From: Bog-473 sp963850095
GTDB taxonomy: Bacteria > Actinomycetota > Acidimicrobiia > Acidimicrobiales > RAAP-2
Direction: 5' to 3'
DNA: 64,000 nucleotides
Assembly: GCA_963850095.1 (NCBI GenBank)
Contig: CAWKJX010000012.1
Span: forward strand, 186,001 to 250,000
Below are positions 16,224 through 24,264 of this stretch, one piece after another. Under the pieces are notes generated by a model, which worked only from the letters and a program-made list of their open reading frames with translations, was not told the DNA's origin and did no database searches. The number at the start of each line of letters is the position of its first letter. The stretch's first letter is position 1. The position numbers were made by a program, and so were the translations under genes.

Positions 16224-16816
16224 CTCACCACGTAGAGCAGGGCGAAGATCAATACCCAGAAGAAGTCGACCGAGTGCCAATAGGTGGCACAGGTCTCCAC
16301 GGTCACTTGAGAACGCCGCTTCTCGCTTGACAGCTGATAGACGAGCACCCCGAGCACGACGAAGCCGACCAGGAGGTGCACACAGTGGATCGCCGTCAGG
16401 AAGAAGTAGTACTGGAAAAACTGGCTGCTGGTGAACGTGTCCCCCATGTGAATCAGCCGGACCCACTCGGCGACCTTGAGGATGAGGAAGACCAACCCAA
16501 AACCAGCGGTCAGGAACGCATCTCGCCGGGCACGCTCGAATCGCCCGGCCCGGGCGTGCTGGACACATCGGGCCACGGCCCAAGAGCTCGAGAGCAGGAC
16601 GATCGTGTCGAGCACGCCTAGCCACAGGAGCAGGTGGGACTGTCCGAGCAGGAATGCCTGCTCGTGCTGTGTCCGGTTGAAGAGGTAGACGCAGAAATAC
16701 GAGGTGAACACGAGGGATTCGAACAGCACGAAAAACCAGATGTCGCGCCCGCCGGGAACGTGCTCCGGCGGCCCCCCCTCCGACGCCTGCGACACATCGC
16801 GTTCGGTCGTTGTCAT
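16220..16816 (-). CDS. Heme-copper oxidase subunit III-like protein (CoxIII/NorE type)
   Basis: This 198-residue integral membrane protein has five predicted helices. Family features are DIWFFVLFESLVFTSYF near the N terminus, QYYFFLTAIHCVHLLVGFVV in helix 4 and the C-terminal YWHSVDFFWVLIFALLYVV. The short five-helix form matches NorE-like subunit III proteins rather than the seven-helix mitochondrial type. Subunit III binds lipid and stabilises proton uptake in oxidases; without subunits I and II its role here is open. ATG 16816 overlaps the stop of the next gene upstream (ATGA). It belongs to an operon of four overlapping membrane genes. Confidence 0.85.
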   Translation of the reverse strand: MTTTERDVSQASEGGPPEHVPGGRDIWFFVLFESLVFTSYFCVYLFNRTQHEQAFLLGQSHLLLWLGVLDTIVLLSSSWAVARCVQHARAGRFERARRDAFLTAGFGLVFLILKVAEWVRLIHMGDTFTSSQFFQYYFFLTAIHCVHLLVGFVVLGVLVYQLSSEKRRSQVTVETCATYWHSVDFFWVLIFALLYVVR

Positions 16817-17589
16817 GGCGCCATGAAGTCCGCCAGAATGCGACTTCGACCTTCCTGAGGCGGCAGGTCAGGCATCGGCCCCGTCCCGAAGTCCTCGCGA
16901 AGGATCATGTTCCGCAACAACATGATGAAGGCCCCGGTGTAGAGCCCGAAGACGGCCACGTTGATCCACCAGGCGATCACGCCGTTCCAGGCGAAGACTC
17001 CGGCATGGAAGATCCACGAAGGTGCGACCACGACCTCGGTCAACCCGTTGCACAGGTTGAGGTAACCGAACCACATCGGAAAGACGCGGTTCTTGTCGAG
17101 CAGGATGGCCAGCATCCAGATCAACGAGCCGATGAGGAAGACGCCCATGGTGCCGGAAAAGGACAGAAACCCGAGGTCGTAGAGCCATTGAAGAATCTGC
17201 GGGTTGCGATCGGGCCGGAAGGCACCCACCGTCATAGCCACGCAGATGAACAAGAACCCGGGGACGGCGCTGACGGCGTAGAGGATCAGATACGAGTAGG
17301 CGAAGGCACGGCTGACCGACATTCGCCGGATCGAGTAGGTGATCAGTGCGGTCGATGCGGCGGAGAGCCCGCCCAAAACGAAGATCAGCCCAAAGCCGAT
17401 GAGCAGGCCCTCGCGGCGACTGGCGAACCACCCCACCACCTGAGTGTGGGTGTACCACGGCTTCCCCGGCGGTTGGGTCCGCGTGATGATGAAGAAGACG
17501 ACGGTGTAGAGGGAATAGAAGGCGATGGTGGTGTACCAAGCGAGCCACAGCTCCCGCTTCGGATCGTCGAGAAACGCAGGTCGCTTCAC
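16813..17589 (-). CDS. Six-helix membrane protein, paralogue of the gene upstream
   Basis: I do not recognise this 258-residue family. It has six predicted transmembrane helices and cytoplasmic-like charged ends. It aligns along its length with the protein encoded just upstream: shared landmarks are AFRPDR, an L-x-QLY/WLY-DL segment before helix 4, a LD after helix 4, W-x-G-x-x-NL in helix 5 and FAWNG before helix 6. The GTG start (17589) overlaps the upstream stop (GTGA) and the stop overlaps the subunit III-like gene (ATGA), so all four membrane genes are translated as a coupled set and probably form one complex. Codon use is lower in GC than in most of the window. Confidence 0.7.
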   Translation of the reverse strand: MKRPAFLDDPKRELWLAWYTTIAFYSLYTVVFFIITRTQPPGKPWYTHTQVVGWFASRREGLLIGFGLIFVLGGLSAASTALITYSIRRMSVSRAFAYSYLILYAVSAVPGFLFICVAMTVGAFRPDRNPQILQWLYDLGFLSFSGTMGVFLIGSLIWMLAILLDKNRVFPMWFGYLNLCNGLTEVVVAPSWIFHAGVFAWNGVIAWWINVAVFGLYTGAFIMLLRNMILREDFGTGPMPDLPPQEGRSRILADFMAP

Positions 17590-18293
17590 GCCGAGGCTTG
17601 CTCCGCCAACCGATCGTGCCCGATCGCCCGTCCCAACACCACTGCCATGACGACGAGCCAGAGGGCGATGGCGACGTTCTTGACCCAGAACGACAGCAAG
17701 CCGTTCCAGGCAAAGGGTCCAGTGAGCGTCAGGCCGGCAAAACCTGCCGGCACCAGCGCGATGGCGATGAGGAGGTTGAAGTGGCCGACCCACCGCGCGA
17801 AGACCGGTCGCGCCTGCTGATCGAGGTAGACCGCCACCGCCAGGAACAGACACAGGGCGACGAGGAACGGCACAGCACATGTGAACGTGATCCACGCCAG
17901 GTCGTTGTAGAGCTGCGTGAGCGCGGGAGGCCGATCGGGCCGGAACGCCGCCAGCAGCCAGAAGATCGTCGCGGTGAGAAAGGTGATTGGGGCGGCACCG
18001 GCGACCCCGATCACGCAGTACCGCAAAATGGGCGTGCGGTGTGCCATGCCTCGCATACGCTCCACGATCAGCATCAGAATCGGGATCAGCGCTACGCAGA
18101 ACCAGTTGAACAGGATCATGCTGTAGCGGACGCTCGATGTGTGGTTGACATAGAACGCGGCCACCCTCTGCGCCGACCATTGCGGAGACATGGGTGGCAG
18201 GAATCCTGGGAAGAGGAAGAACGCCGCGATCCAGATGATCGCCACCCCCGGCAGCGCCCAGAAGATCATCAGTTCGCCAGTCGTTCGTCTCAC
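17586..18293 (-). CDS. Six-helix membrane protein, first gene of the cox-like operon
   Basis: This ~235-residue protein has six predicted membrane helices, starting MIFWALPGVAIIWIAAFFLF. It is a clear paralogue of the protein encoded at 16813-17589 (AFRPDRPP, FAWNGLLSFW and surrounding pattern). The start is uncertain: GTG at 18293 or 18299, or ATG at 18269, none with a strong Shine-Dalgarno. It heads a coupled operon with the second copy, a subunit III-like and a subunit IV-like protein. A TetR gene lies divergently at 18449, so the operon is probably regulated by it. Function is unknown; a membrane redox or quinone-linked role is only inferred from the company. Confidence 0.7.
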   Translation of the reverse strand: MRRTTGELMIFWALPGVAIIWIAAFFLFPGFLPPMSPQWSAQRVAAFYVNHTSSVRYSMILFNWFCVALIPILMLIVERMRGMAHRTPILRYCVIGVAGAAPITFLTATIFWLLAAFRPDRPPALTQLYNDLAWITFTCAVPFLVALCLFLAVAVYLDQQARPVFARWVGHFNLLIAIALVPAGFAGLTLTGPFAWNGLLSFWVKNVAIALWLVVMAVVLGRAIGHDRLAEQASA

Positions 18294-18448
18294 CGGCACG
18301 CACCGCAGGGCCGACCTGCGTCTCTCACGGCCGCTCGCATCACTCGCCTCCTTGGTCTGGCGTGCCGCACAGCGCACTCCCCGATCAGCCCGCCCTCCAG
18401 AACATAGCCGATCGACTACCCCAGGCAAGTGGGCTTAGATTTGGGGAC

Positions 18449-19036
18449 ATGGCTCCGTCGACAACCGCCAGTCGAGACAGACGGCAGCGCAAACCTCCAT
18501 CAGCTGCGCAGACCCGCATCATCGATGCGGCGCTTCGAGAGTTTGCGAGAAATGGGGTTGGTGGGACGTCATTGCAGATGATCGCCGATGACATCGGTGT
18601 CACGAAGGCGGCTGTCTACCACCAGTACAAGACGAAGGATGAGATTGTCCGAGCCGTGGCTGGCGCCGAATTCGACCGCCTGGAGACGGTCCTCGACGTT
18701 GCCGAATCCGAGGTGGACGAAGATCGCGCCCGAGAAGTGGCGCTGACGATGATCATCGATCTGGCCGTGGAGCGCCGCCGTGAGAACAGCACCATTCTCA
18801 CCGACCCGCTCGTGGGTCGACTCTTTGCGCGGGATCAGCGACCGGTGAACGTCGTGAAACGCCTGAACCGCCTACTCATTGGTCCACATGCAGAACCAGA
18901 CTCCGAAATCGCAACGGTCATGTTGACGGCGGCCATCAGCGGCGCCGTGATGCACCCGATGGTGATTCGCCGCGACGATGAGACGCTGCGGACTCAGCTC
19001 CGGACTCTCGCCGAACGCTTTCTCGGAATCTCCTGA
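18449..19036 (+). CDS. TetR-family transcriptional regulator
   Basis: This 195-residue protein has a basic N-terminal tail (SRDRRQRKPPSAAQ), then the HTH (RIIDAALREFARNGVGGTSL, IGVTKAAVYHQYKTKDEIVR) and a helical ligand-binding half. The HTH is of the type found in regulators of lipid and steroid metabolism. The start is ATG 18449; in-frame starts upstream would extend into the divergent promoter. It is read away from the four-gene membrane operon starting near 18293, the obvious target. I could not identify a clear palindrome in the 155-bp space. Confidence 0.85.
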   Translation: MAPSTTASRDRRQRKPPSAAQTRIIDAALREFARNGVGGTSLQMIADDIGVTKAAVYHQYKTKDEIVRAVAGAEFDRLETVLDVAESEVDEDRAREVALTMIIDLAVERRRENSTILTDPLVGRLFARDQRPVNVVKRLNRLLIGPHAEPDSEIATVMLTAAISGAVMHPMVIRRDDETLRTQLRTLAERFLGIS

Positions 19037-19058
19037 ACGCCAGATCTTCCCTGGTCGG

Positions 19059-19240
19059 TTAGTTGATGTGGATCCCCGAAATGGCCCGGGAGATCACCAA
19101 CCGCTGTATCTCGGAGGTCCCCTCGAAGATGGTGTAGGTGTTGAGTAGGCGCGCCATAGCTCCAGGTCAGGGTCTTGCACGCGACAGAAATAGCCCGAAG
19201 CGCGACACCAACAGCCAGTAGTCCTCCATGACGCTTTATG
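19059..19240 (-). pseudogene. Truncated copy of acyl-CoA dehydrogenase 3' end
   Basis: Bases 19061-19137 match 21410-21486, the last 77 bases of the intact acyl-CoA dehydrogenase gene, with two mismatches, and encode the same YTIFEGTSEIQ...SGIHIN ending but with a TAA stop instead of TGA. Weaker similarity continues to about 19166 and then fades. There is no start or catalytic region. It accounts for part of the 19037-19470 gap; I see no other gene there. With the intact gene it forms direct repeats around a 2.3-kb lower-GC segment. Confidence 0.8.
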
Positions 19241-19470
19241 AACATGTCGCGCCCTACCGCGCCAAAATCCGTTCTTCGGATCAGTCGGGCGATGCAACAG
19301 CCCTTCCCCAATCTCTTGCCGATGGAGATCCAGGGCCGGGGGTGGGCAGTTCTCGGGTGTGGTGAGGTCCTGTCGAGGGCAACGGTGATCCCTACGACCC
19401 AGTCGTGTCGCCAATTTCCAAGCGAGCGACCTGTGGAGCGGATGCCCTTCTCTGGTGCATCATTTTGATC

Positions 19471-20004
19471 ATGACCGCTCGCTCGTATCTTTCTGGTGGA
19501 GCCGCCTTGGCACTCGTTCTCGTCCTCGCAGCGTCGAGTACGGCTCAGGCCTCGACGAAGAAGCCCAAACACAAGGCCGTCGCTTCATCGTTTGCCATCT
19601 CGGGCCAGGTCACTGGCATGCTGAGTTTCAACAAGGCGAAGAGTTGCCAGGCGGACAACGCCTCGGTGGCCGCAGGTCTGTACACGGTCCGTGTGTACCT
19701 CACCGACCACAACGTCCAGCCGACGAAGGCCACGTGGGCGCTCGTCCTCGAGGCGAAGGTGGGCCAGACGCCATACCCGGCCGTCTATCCCGATGAGCTC
19801 ACCCTCGCCGTCAACTCTCCGAGCGGAACGCCGCTCGATACGTGGAGCGCAGGCGGGTCGAACACTCCAAGCGGATCTGGCTCCCTCACGCTCTCCCCCA
19901 AAGCCAAGGGTGGGAGCCTCACCAAGATGGTGCTCTCTCCGAGCCAAGCTGATCCGGGCTCAGCCTCTGGAGCGGTGACTCTCACGGGTAAGTGGTCTTG
20001 CTGA
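19471..20004 (+). CDS. Hypothetical secreted protein
   Basis: I do not recognise this 177-residue protein. It begins with a signal peptide (MTARSYLSGG, hydrophobic ALALVLVLAASS, cleavage near AQAS) and then a Lys-rich start (TKKPKHK). The mature part looks beta-rich, with SGQVTGMLSFNKAKSC near its start, a Ser/Gly-rich repeat region (GSNTPSGSGSLTLSPKAKGG) and a terminal LTGKWSC. The two cysteines, one near the start and one at the very end, could form a disulfide that closes the domain. GC content is lower than average. It lies inside the segment flanked by acyl-CoA dehydrogenase repeats, with the YVTN lipoprotein downstream. Confidence 0.65.
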   Translation: MTARSYLSGGAALALVLVLAASSTAQASTKKPKHKAVASSFAISGQVTGMLSFNKAKSCQADNASVAAGLYTVRVYLTDHNVQPTKATWALVLEAKVGQTPYPAVYPDELTLAVNSPSGTPLDTWSAGGSNTPSGSGSLTLSPKAKGGSLTKMVLSPSQADPGSASGAVTLTGKWSC

Positions 20005-20110
20005 CTTCGGCCACAGCGACTCCCAAGACACAAGATCGCAGAGTCCTGGGCCTCGCCAAGACGCGGACCCCCTGTTGCCACATCGGCCCTGAGCATTTAC
20101 CCTCAATGGG

Positions 20111-21259
20111 GTGGGTAGAGGGCGAATCCCCATTTACGTGGCCCTCTGCGGCACAGGCATGCTGATGGCATGTGTGGCGTCGCCATCCACTGCCACGGCA
20201 AAGGGCTCGGCCCGTCAGAAGGAACCGGCAGCCACCATCAAGGTCGGGAGCGATCCGGTTGCAGTGGCCTTCATGCCCAACAGCAAGACCGCCTACGTCG
20301 TGAACTCCAATTCTGGGACCGTGACCCCAATAAATACCGTTCTCCGGAAAGCGCGCGCTGCGGTCGCCGTTGGTTCCGACCCTGACGCCATCGCCGTGAG
20401 TCCGAACGGTCAGACCGCCTACGTCACAAACAGCGGGTCCGGGACCGTGACTCCGATCACCACCGCCTCCGGCAAGGCCGGGCAGCCGATTCCAGTTGGG
20501 ATGGCACCGTCCGCCATCGTGATCTCCCCCCAGAACGATCGGGCCTATGTTGCCGACAGTGGATCGGCTGCGATCACGCCGATCGACTTATCGACCAACA
20601 CGGCCTTGGCGCCGATCCCCGTCGGTTCGGGCCCGGGGCTGATCGTCCTGAGTCCGGACGGGAGGTCTGCCTACGTCGCCAACTTCATCGCAGGGACCGT
20701 CACCCCGTTGAACCTCGCCACCGATAGCGCGGGGCCACCGATTGCGGTCGGCCACCAGCCCAACGCCATCGCGTTCACACCCGACGGCCAGACTGCGTAC
20801 GTCGCCAACCTCGCTTCGAACTCCGTGACCCCGATCACCACCGCCACCGGCCAGCCCGGTACGCCGATTGAGGTCGGCAGCGAGCCAGAGGCGCTGGCCG
20901 TGACACCGGACGGCCAAACCGTGCTGGCCGTGAACTATCAGTCCGGGACGGTCTCTCTCATTGCGGTGCCCTCCAACGTCGTACGCGCGACGGCGAAGGT
21001 CGGCAAAAACCCAGAATCCATCATCCTCGCGCCCAACGGAAAGAAGGCCCTTGTGGTCAACGAGGGCTCCGGCTCCATGTCTGCGATCGACACGTCCACG
21101 GGGTCCACGGTCGGCACGATCCAGGTCGGGGGGGCTCCCAGCCCAGCAGCACTGAGCCCCAATGGGAAGACTCTGGTCGTCGCATTACTGGGCGCGGAAA
21201 CTGAGGGTCTGGCCTTCGCCAAGGTTTTCTTGGACCGGGACAAGGACCTGAACTTTTGA
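20111..21259 (+). CDS. YVTN-repeat beta-propeller lipoprotein
   Basis: This ~382-residue exported protein has a lipobox-like LMAC at residues ~17-20, suggesting lipid attachment. The mature part has seven ~42-residue repeats, each carrying AYVxNxxSGTVTPI-type strands (AYVVNSNSGTVTPI, AYVTNSGSGTVTPI, AYVADSGSAAITPI, and so on), consistent with a seven-bladed beta-propeller of the YVTN/NHL class found in cell-surface proteins. A short C-terminal tail ends DRDKDLNF. The start is GTG 20111, with no strong ribosome site. It is in the lower-GC segment between the two acyl-CoA dehydrogenase 3'-end copies, 106 bp after the secreted-protein gene. Confidence 0.8.
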   Translation: MGRGRIPIYVALCGTGMLMACVASPSTATAKGSARQKEPAATIKVGSDPVAVAFMPNSKTAYVVNSNSGTVTPINTVLRKARAAVAVGSDPDAIAVSPNGQTAYVTNSGSGTVTPITTASGKAGQPIPVGMAPSAIVISPQNDRAYVADSGSAAITPIDLSTNTALAPIPVGSGPGLIVLSPDGRSAYVANFIAGTVTPLNLATDSAGPPIAVGHQPNAIAFTPDGQTAYVANLASNSVTPITTATGQPGTPIEVGSEPEALAVTPDGQTVLAVNYQSGTVSLIAVPSNVVRATAKVGKNPESIILAPNGKKALVVNEGSGSMSAIDTSTGSTVGTIQVGGAPSPAALSPNGKTLVVALLGAETEGLAFAKVFLDRDKDLNF

Positions 21260-21407
21260 TCTGGCCGCTCGACAAAGTCCGACGACAGCTTCCGAAGCAG
21301 CCCACTCGGAGATTTTGGTTCGATTGACCGAATCTGACCGACCTCGCTGGACCGTGGAGCCTCTGGCAGACGACATGCAAGCCGGTCAGACCGTCTGATT
21401 TCCCTGT

Positions 21408-21486
21408 TCAGTTGATGTGGATCCCCGAAATGGCCCGGGAGATCACCAACCGCTGAATCTCGGAGGTACCCTCGAAGATGGTGTAG
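21408..21486. repeat. Direct repeat (intact copy) of acyl-CoA dehydrogenase 3' end
   Basis: This is the partner of 19059-19137; 75 of 77 bases agree between 21410-21486 and 19061-19137, same orientation. Outside it the sequences drift apart quickly on the intergenic side (only TTCCCTG is shared) and gradually on the coding side. Confidence 0.85.
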
Positions 21487-22622
21487 ATCTTCGAGTCGCG
21501 GTGCCACTGCTCCACCGGGTTCTCCCGCACGTAGCCGTAGCCGCCGAGGATCTGGATCGCCTGCTCGGTCACCCACACGGCGTTCTCACCGGCATAGAGC
21601 TTGGACATGGAGCCCTCGCCGTTCTCGAACTTCTTGCCGGTGCTGGCCATGTTGGCGGCCCGGTGCACCAGCAGGCGGGCGGCGTCGGTGTGCATCTTCA
21701 TGTCGGCCAGCTTGAACGCGATGGCCTGGTTCTCAATGATGGCCCGGCCGAACTGCTTGCGCTCCTTGGCGTAGGCCAGCGAGTACTCGTAGGCCGCCCG
21801 CGCAATACCCACCGCCTGCGCGCCGACGATGGGGCGGGAGGCCTCGAAGGTCGCCATGGCGGCCTGGGTGGACGTCTTCTTGCCCTCGCGGGCCCGGGTC
21901 AGCCGCTCGTCGAGCTTCTCCTTGCCACCGAGCAGGCAGCGCCCGGGCACCCGGCAGCCGTCCAGCACGACCTCGGCCGTGTGCGAGGCCCGGATGCCCA
22001 TCTTCTTGAACTTCTGCCCCTGCGAAATGCCCGGGGTGCCCTCGGGCACGACGAACGACGCCTGGCCGCGGCTGCCCAGGTCCTGGTCGACCGACAACAC
22101 AAGCACGTGCGTGTTGGCGATGCCGCCGTTGGTGATCCACGTCTTGGTGCCGTTGAGCACCCACTCGTCCTTGGCCTCGTCGTAGACGGCACGCGACTTG
22201 AGTGACGACACGTCTGAGCCGGCATCGGGCTCGGACACGCCGAACGCCGCCAGCTTTATGTCGTCGGGCGTGCCGAAGCACTGCGGAATCCACTCGCCGA
22301 TCTGCTCCGGCGTCCCGTTGGCGAAAATGCCGGCCACCGCCAGCGTCGAGCCGAAGATGGCCAGCGCGATGCCGGCGTCGCCCCAACTCATCTCCTCGTT
22401 GACGAGGCACATCAGGAGCCCGGTCGGGTCCGAGAAGGCCTGCGCGATGAAGTCGAAGGAGTACAGGCCGATTTTGGCCGCCTCCTCAATGATGGGCCAG
22501 GGGGTCTCTTCGCGCTCGTCCCACTCGGGGCCGGCCGGCCGGACGACGTTCTCCGCGAACTCGTGGACCCACTTCTGGATCTGGAGCTGGTCCTCGTTCA
22601 GTTCGAGCGAGAAATCGGACAT
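21408..22622 (-). CDS. Acyl-CoA dehydrogenase
   Basis: This 404-residue flavoprotein has the FAD/substrate motifs FGVSEPDAGSDVSSLKSRA and TKTWITNGGIANTHVLV, and the C-terminal ARAAYEYSLAYAKERKQFG...ILGGYGY...FEGTSEIQRLVISR block. It oxidises an acyl-CoA to the enoyl-CoA with FAD, passing electrons to ETF. The start is ATG 22622 with GGAGGG nine bases upstream. Its 3' end is present twice more in the window (19059 and 11707). The 227 bp upstream hold a GGTTAC/GTAACC palindrome and a 23-bp triple repeat. It is followed by the lower-GC segment, not by other beta-oxidation genes. Confidence 0.93.
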   Translation of the reverse strand: MSDFSLELNEDQLQIQKWVHEFAENVVRPAGPEWDEREETPWPIIEEAAKIGLYSFDFIAQAFSDPTGLLMCLVNEEMSWGDAGIALAIFGSTLAVAGIFANGTPEQIGEWIPQCFGTPDDIKLAAFGVSEPDAGSDVSSLKSRAVYDEAKDEWVLNGTKTWITNGGIANTHVLVLSVDQDLGSRGQASFVVPEGTPGISQGQKFKKMGIRASHTAEVVLDGCRVPGRCLLGGKEKLDERLTRAREGKKTSTQAAMATFEASRPIVGAQAVGIARAAYEYSLAYAKERKQFGRAIIENQAIAFKLADMKMHTDAARLLVHRAANMASTGKKFENGEGSMSKLYAGENAVWVTEQAIQILGGYGYVRENPVEQWHRDSKIYTIFEGTSEIQRLVISRAISGIHIN

Positions 22623-22729
22623 TTGGCTGCACCCTCCTTGGGCGGCCCGGCGTGCGCCGGCGACCGGTCGTATTCCCAAACCGAGGAACGAGCCCGCCAC
22701 ACGTGGCGCGACAACCCGGCCCGCCCCTC

Positions 22730-22759
22730 GGTTACCAAATAGTAACCTACCGACCGGTA
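22730..22759. promoter_or_regulatory. Palindromic operator-like sites upstream of acyl-CoA dehydrogenase
   Basis: GGTTAC-CAAATA-GTAACC (22730-22747) is a perfect 6-6-6 inverted repeat, followed at once by TACCG-AC-CGGTA (22748-22759), a 5-2-5 repeat. They lie 108-137 bp upstream of the acyl-CoA dehydrogenase ATG at 22622. Fatty-acid regulators of the TetR and FadR type use sites of this sort; the actual binder is unknown. Confidence 0.5.
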
Positions 22760-22793
22760 CGAGTCCAGCAAAGGGTGACGAATCGCCCGCTGA

Positions 22794-22862
22794 CCTGGTC
22801 TTTCCAGCGATGGATGCTTGGTCTTGCTGGCGGTGGTTGCCTGGTCTCGCTAGCGGTGGATG
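22794..22862. repeat. Three imperfect 23-bp tandem repeats
   Basis: Units 22794-22816, 22817-22839 and 22840-22862 each read roughly CYTGGTCTYNCYRGCGRTGG plus TTG/ATG. The third unit includes the last codons and stop of cysS. They lie in the promoter-side DNA of the acyl-CoA dehydrogenase gene. Confidence 0.7.
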
Positions 22863-24244
22863 GAGGTGCCCGACGGCGAGTCCTGCACCGTCCAGCCCAG
22901 CGCCACCAGCTCGTCGCGCAGGGCGTCGGCCCGGGCGAAGTCCTTGGACTGCCTGGCCTCGTCGCGCTCGGCGACGAGCTTGGCCGACGCCTCGTCCACC
23001 TCCTCGGACTCCCCCCGGAGGGGCACCCCGAGCGCGCCCACCAGCACGGCGGCCGTGCGGGCCAGCCGCGCCCCCTCGTCCTCGTTGCCGGCGTCGGCCG
23101 CCGTGTGGGCGGCGCTGACGAGATCGAAGATGCCGGCCAGCGCCCCCGGCGTGTCGAGGTCGTCGTCCATGCGGGCCCGGAAGATCGCCAGCGCGCCGGC
23201 GTCGGTGCCCTCGCCGTCGCGTCCTTCGATCAGGTAGCCGCGGCCGCTCTCCGCGATGAGGTCGCCGATGCCGAAGCGCCGCGCCAACGCGTCCAGGCGC
23301 TCCAGCCCCTTCTCGGCGTCGGCCACCGTGTCGGTCGTCACCTCAATGGGCGAGCGGTAGTGCGACCGCAGCACCAGCAGCCGGTAGGCCCGGCCGTCGC
23401 TGCGCGCCAGCATGTCGGTCAGTGAGGTGAAGTTGCCGAGCGACTTCGACATTTTGGTGCCCTCGACCTCGACCCACCCGTTGTGCACCCAGTGGCGGGC
23501 GAACGCCTTGCCGTCGGCCACCGCCTGGGCCCGCTCGTTCTCGTGATGCGGGAAGGCCAGGTCCTGTCCCCCGCCGTGCAGGTCGAACCCCTCGCCGAGC
23601 AGGTCGAGCGACATGACGACGCACTCGGTGTGCCAGCCCGGCCGGCCGGCGCCCCAGGGTGCGTCCCAGCACGGCTCGCCCGGCTTGGCCTTCTTCCAGA
23701 GCGCGAAGTCGAGTGGCGAGCGCTTCTCCTCGTTGGCCTCGACCCGCGCCCCGGACCGCAACGAGTCCAGGCTCTGGCGCGCCAGCAGGCCGTAACCGTT
23801 GACCTGGCTCACGTCGAGGTAGACGCCGTCGCTCGTCTCGTAGGCCACCCCCTTGGCGAGCAGCTCGCCCACCAGGCTGACCATGTCGGCCACGTAGGCC
23901 GTGGCGTGCGGCGTCTCGTCCGGGCGCAGGACGCCGAGGGCGTCCATGGCCTCCCACCACCGGTCCTCGAACTCGAGGGCCACCTCGGACTCCGTCCGCC
24001 CCTGCTCGGCCGCCCGCTTAATGATGTTGTCGTCCACGTCGGTGATGTTCGACACGTAGCTCACGTCGAGCCCGACGAAGAGCAGATAGCGCCGCAGTAC
24101 GTCGAAGACGAGGTTGTAGCGGCCGTGCCCGAGGTGCGGTAGGTCGTACACGGTGGGTCCGCAGACGTACAACGACGCCTTGCCCTCCGTGCGCAGCTCG
24201 AGCGGCCGCACGGTTCCGGTCGCGGTGTCGTGCAGGTGCAGCAT
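22850..24244 (-). CDS. cysS: Cysteine--tRNA ligase
   Basis: This 464-residue class I aminoacyl-tRNA synthetase charges tRNA-Cys. The zinc ligands that select cysteine are visible (LYVCGPTVYD, HTECVVMS, FPHHENE), the HIGH motif reads PHLGHGR and the second signature is KMSKSLGNF. The C-terminal half is the helical anticodon-binding region. Length is normal. ATG 24244 is only 20 bp from the divergent ATG of valS. MshC, the mycothiol ligase, is a close relative, but the full C-terminal domain and the KMSKSLGN context fit CysS. Confidence 0.95.
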   Translation of the reverse strand: MLHLHDTATGTVRPLELRTEGKASLYVCGPTVYDLPHLGHGRYNLVFDVLRRYLLFVGLDVSYVSNITDVDDNIIKRAAEQGRTESEVALEFEDRWWEAMDALGVLRPDETPHATAYVADMVSLVGELLAKGVAYETSDGVYLDVSQVNGYGLLARQSLDSLRSGARVEANEEKRSPLDFALWKKAKPGEPCWDAPWGAGRPGWHTECVVMSLDLLGEGFDLHGGGQDLAFPHHENERAQAVADGKAFARHWVHNGWVEVEGTKMSKSLGNFTSLTDMLARSDGRAYRLLVLRSHYRSPIEVTTDTVADAEKGLERLDALARRFGIGDLIAESGRGYLIEGRDGEGTDAGALAIFRARMDDDLDTPGALAGIFDLVSAAHTAADAGNEDEGARLARTAAVLVGALGVPLRGESEEVDEASAKLVAERDEARQSKDFARADALRDELVALGWTVQDSPSGTSIHR

Positions 24245-24264
24245 CCAGGTACGGTAACGCGATC

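Noticed and set aside
22850..24244. Identification as MshC (mycothiol ligase) instead of CysS
   Set aside because: The full-length C-terminal anticodon-binding region and KMSKSLGN context fit CysS.
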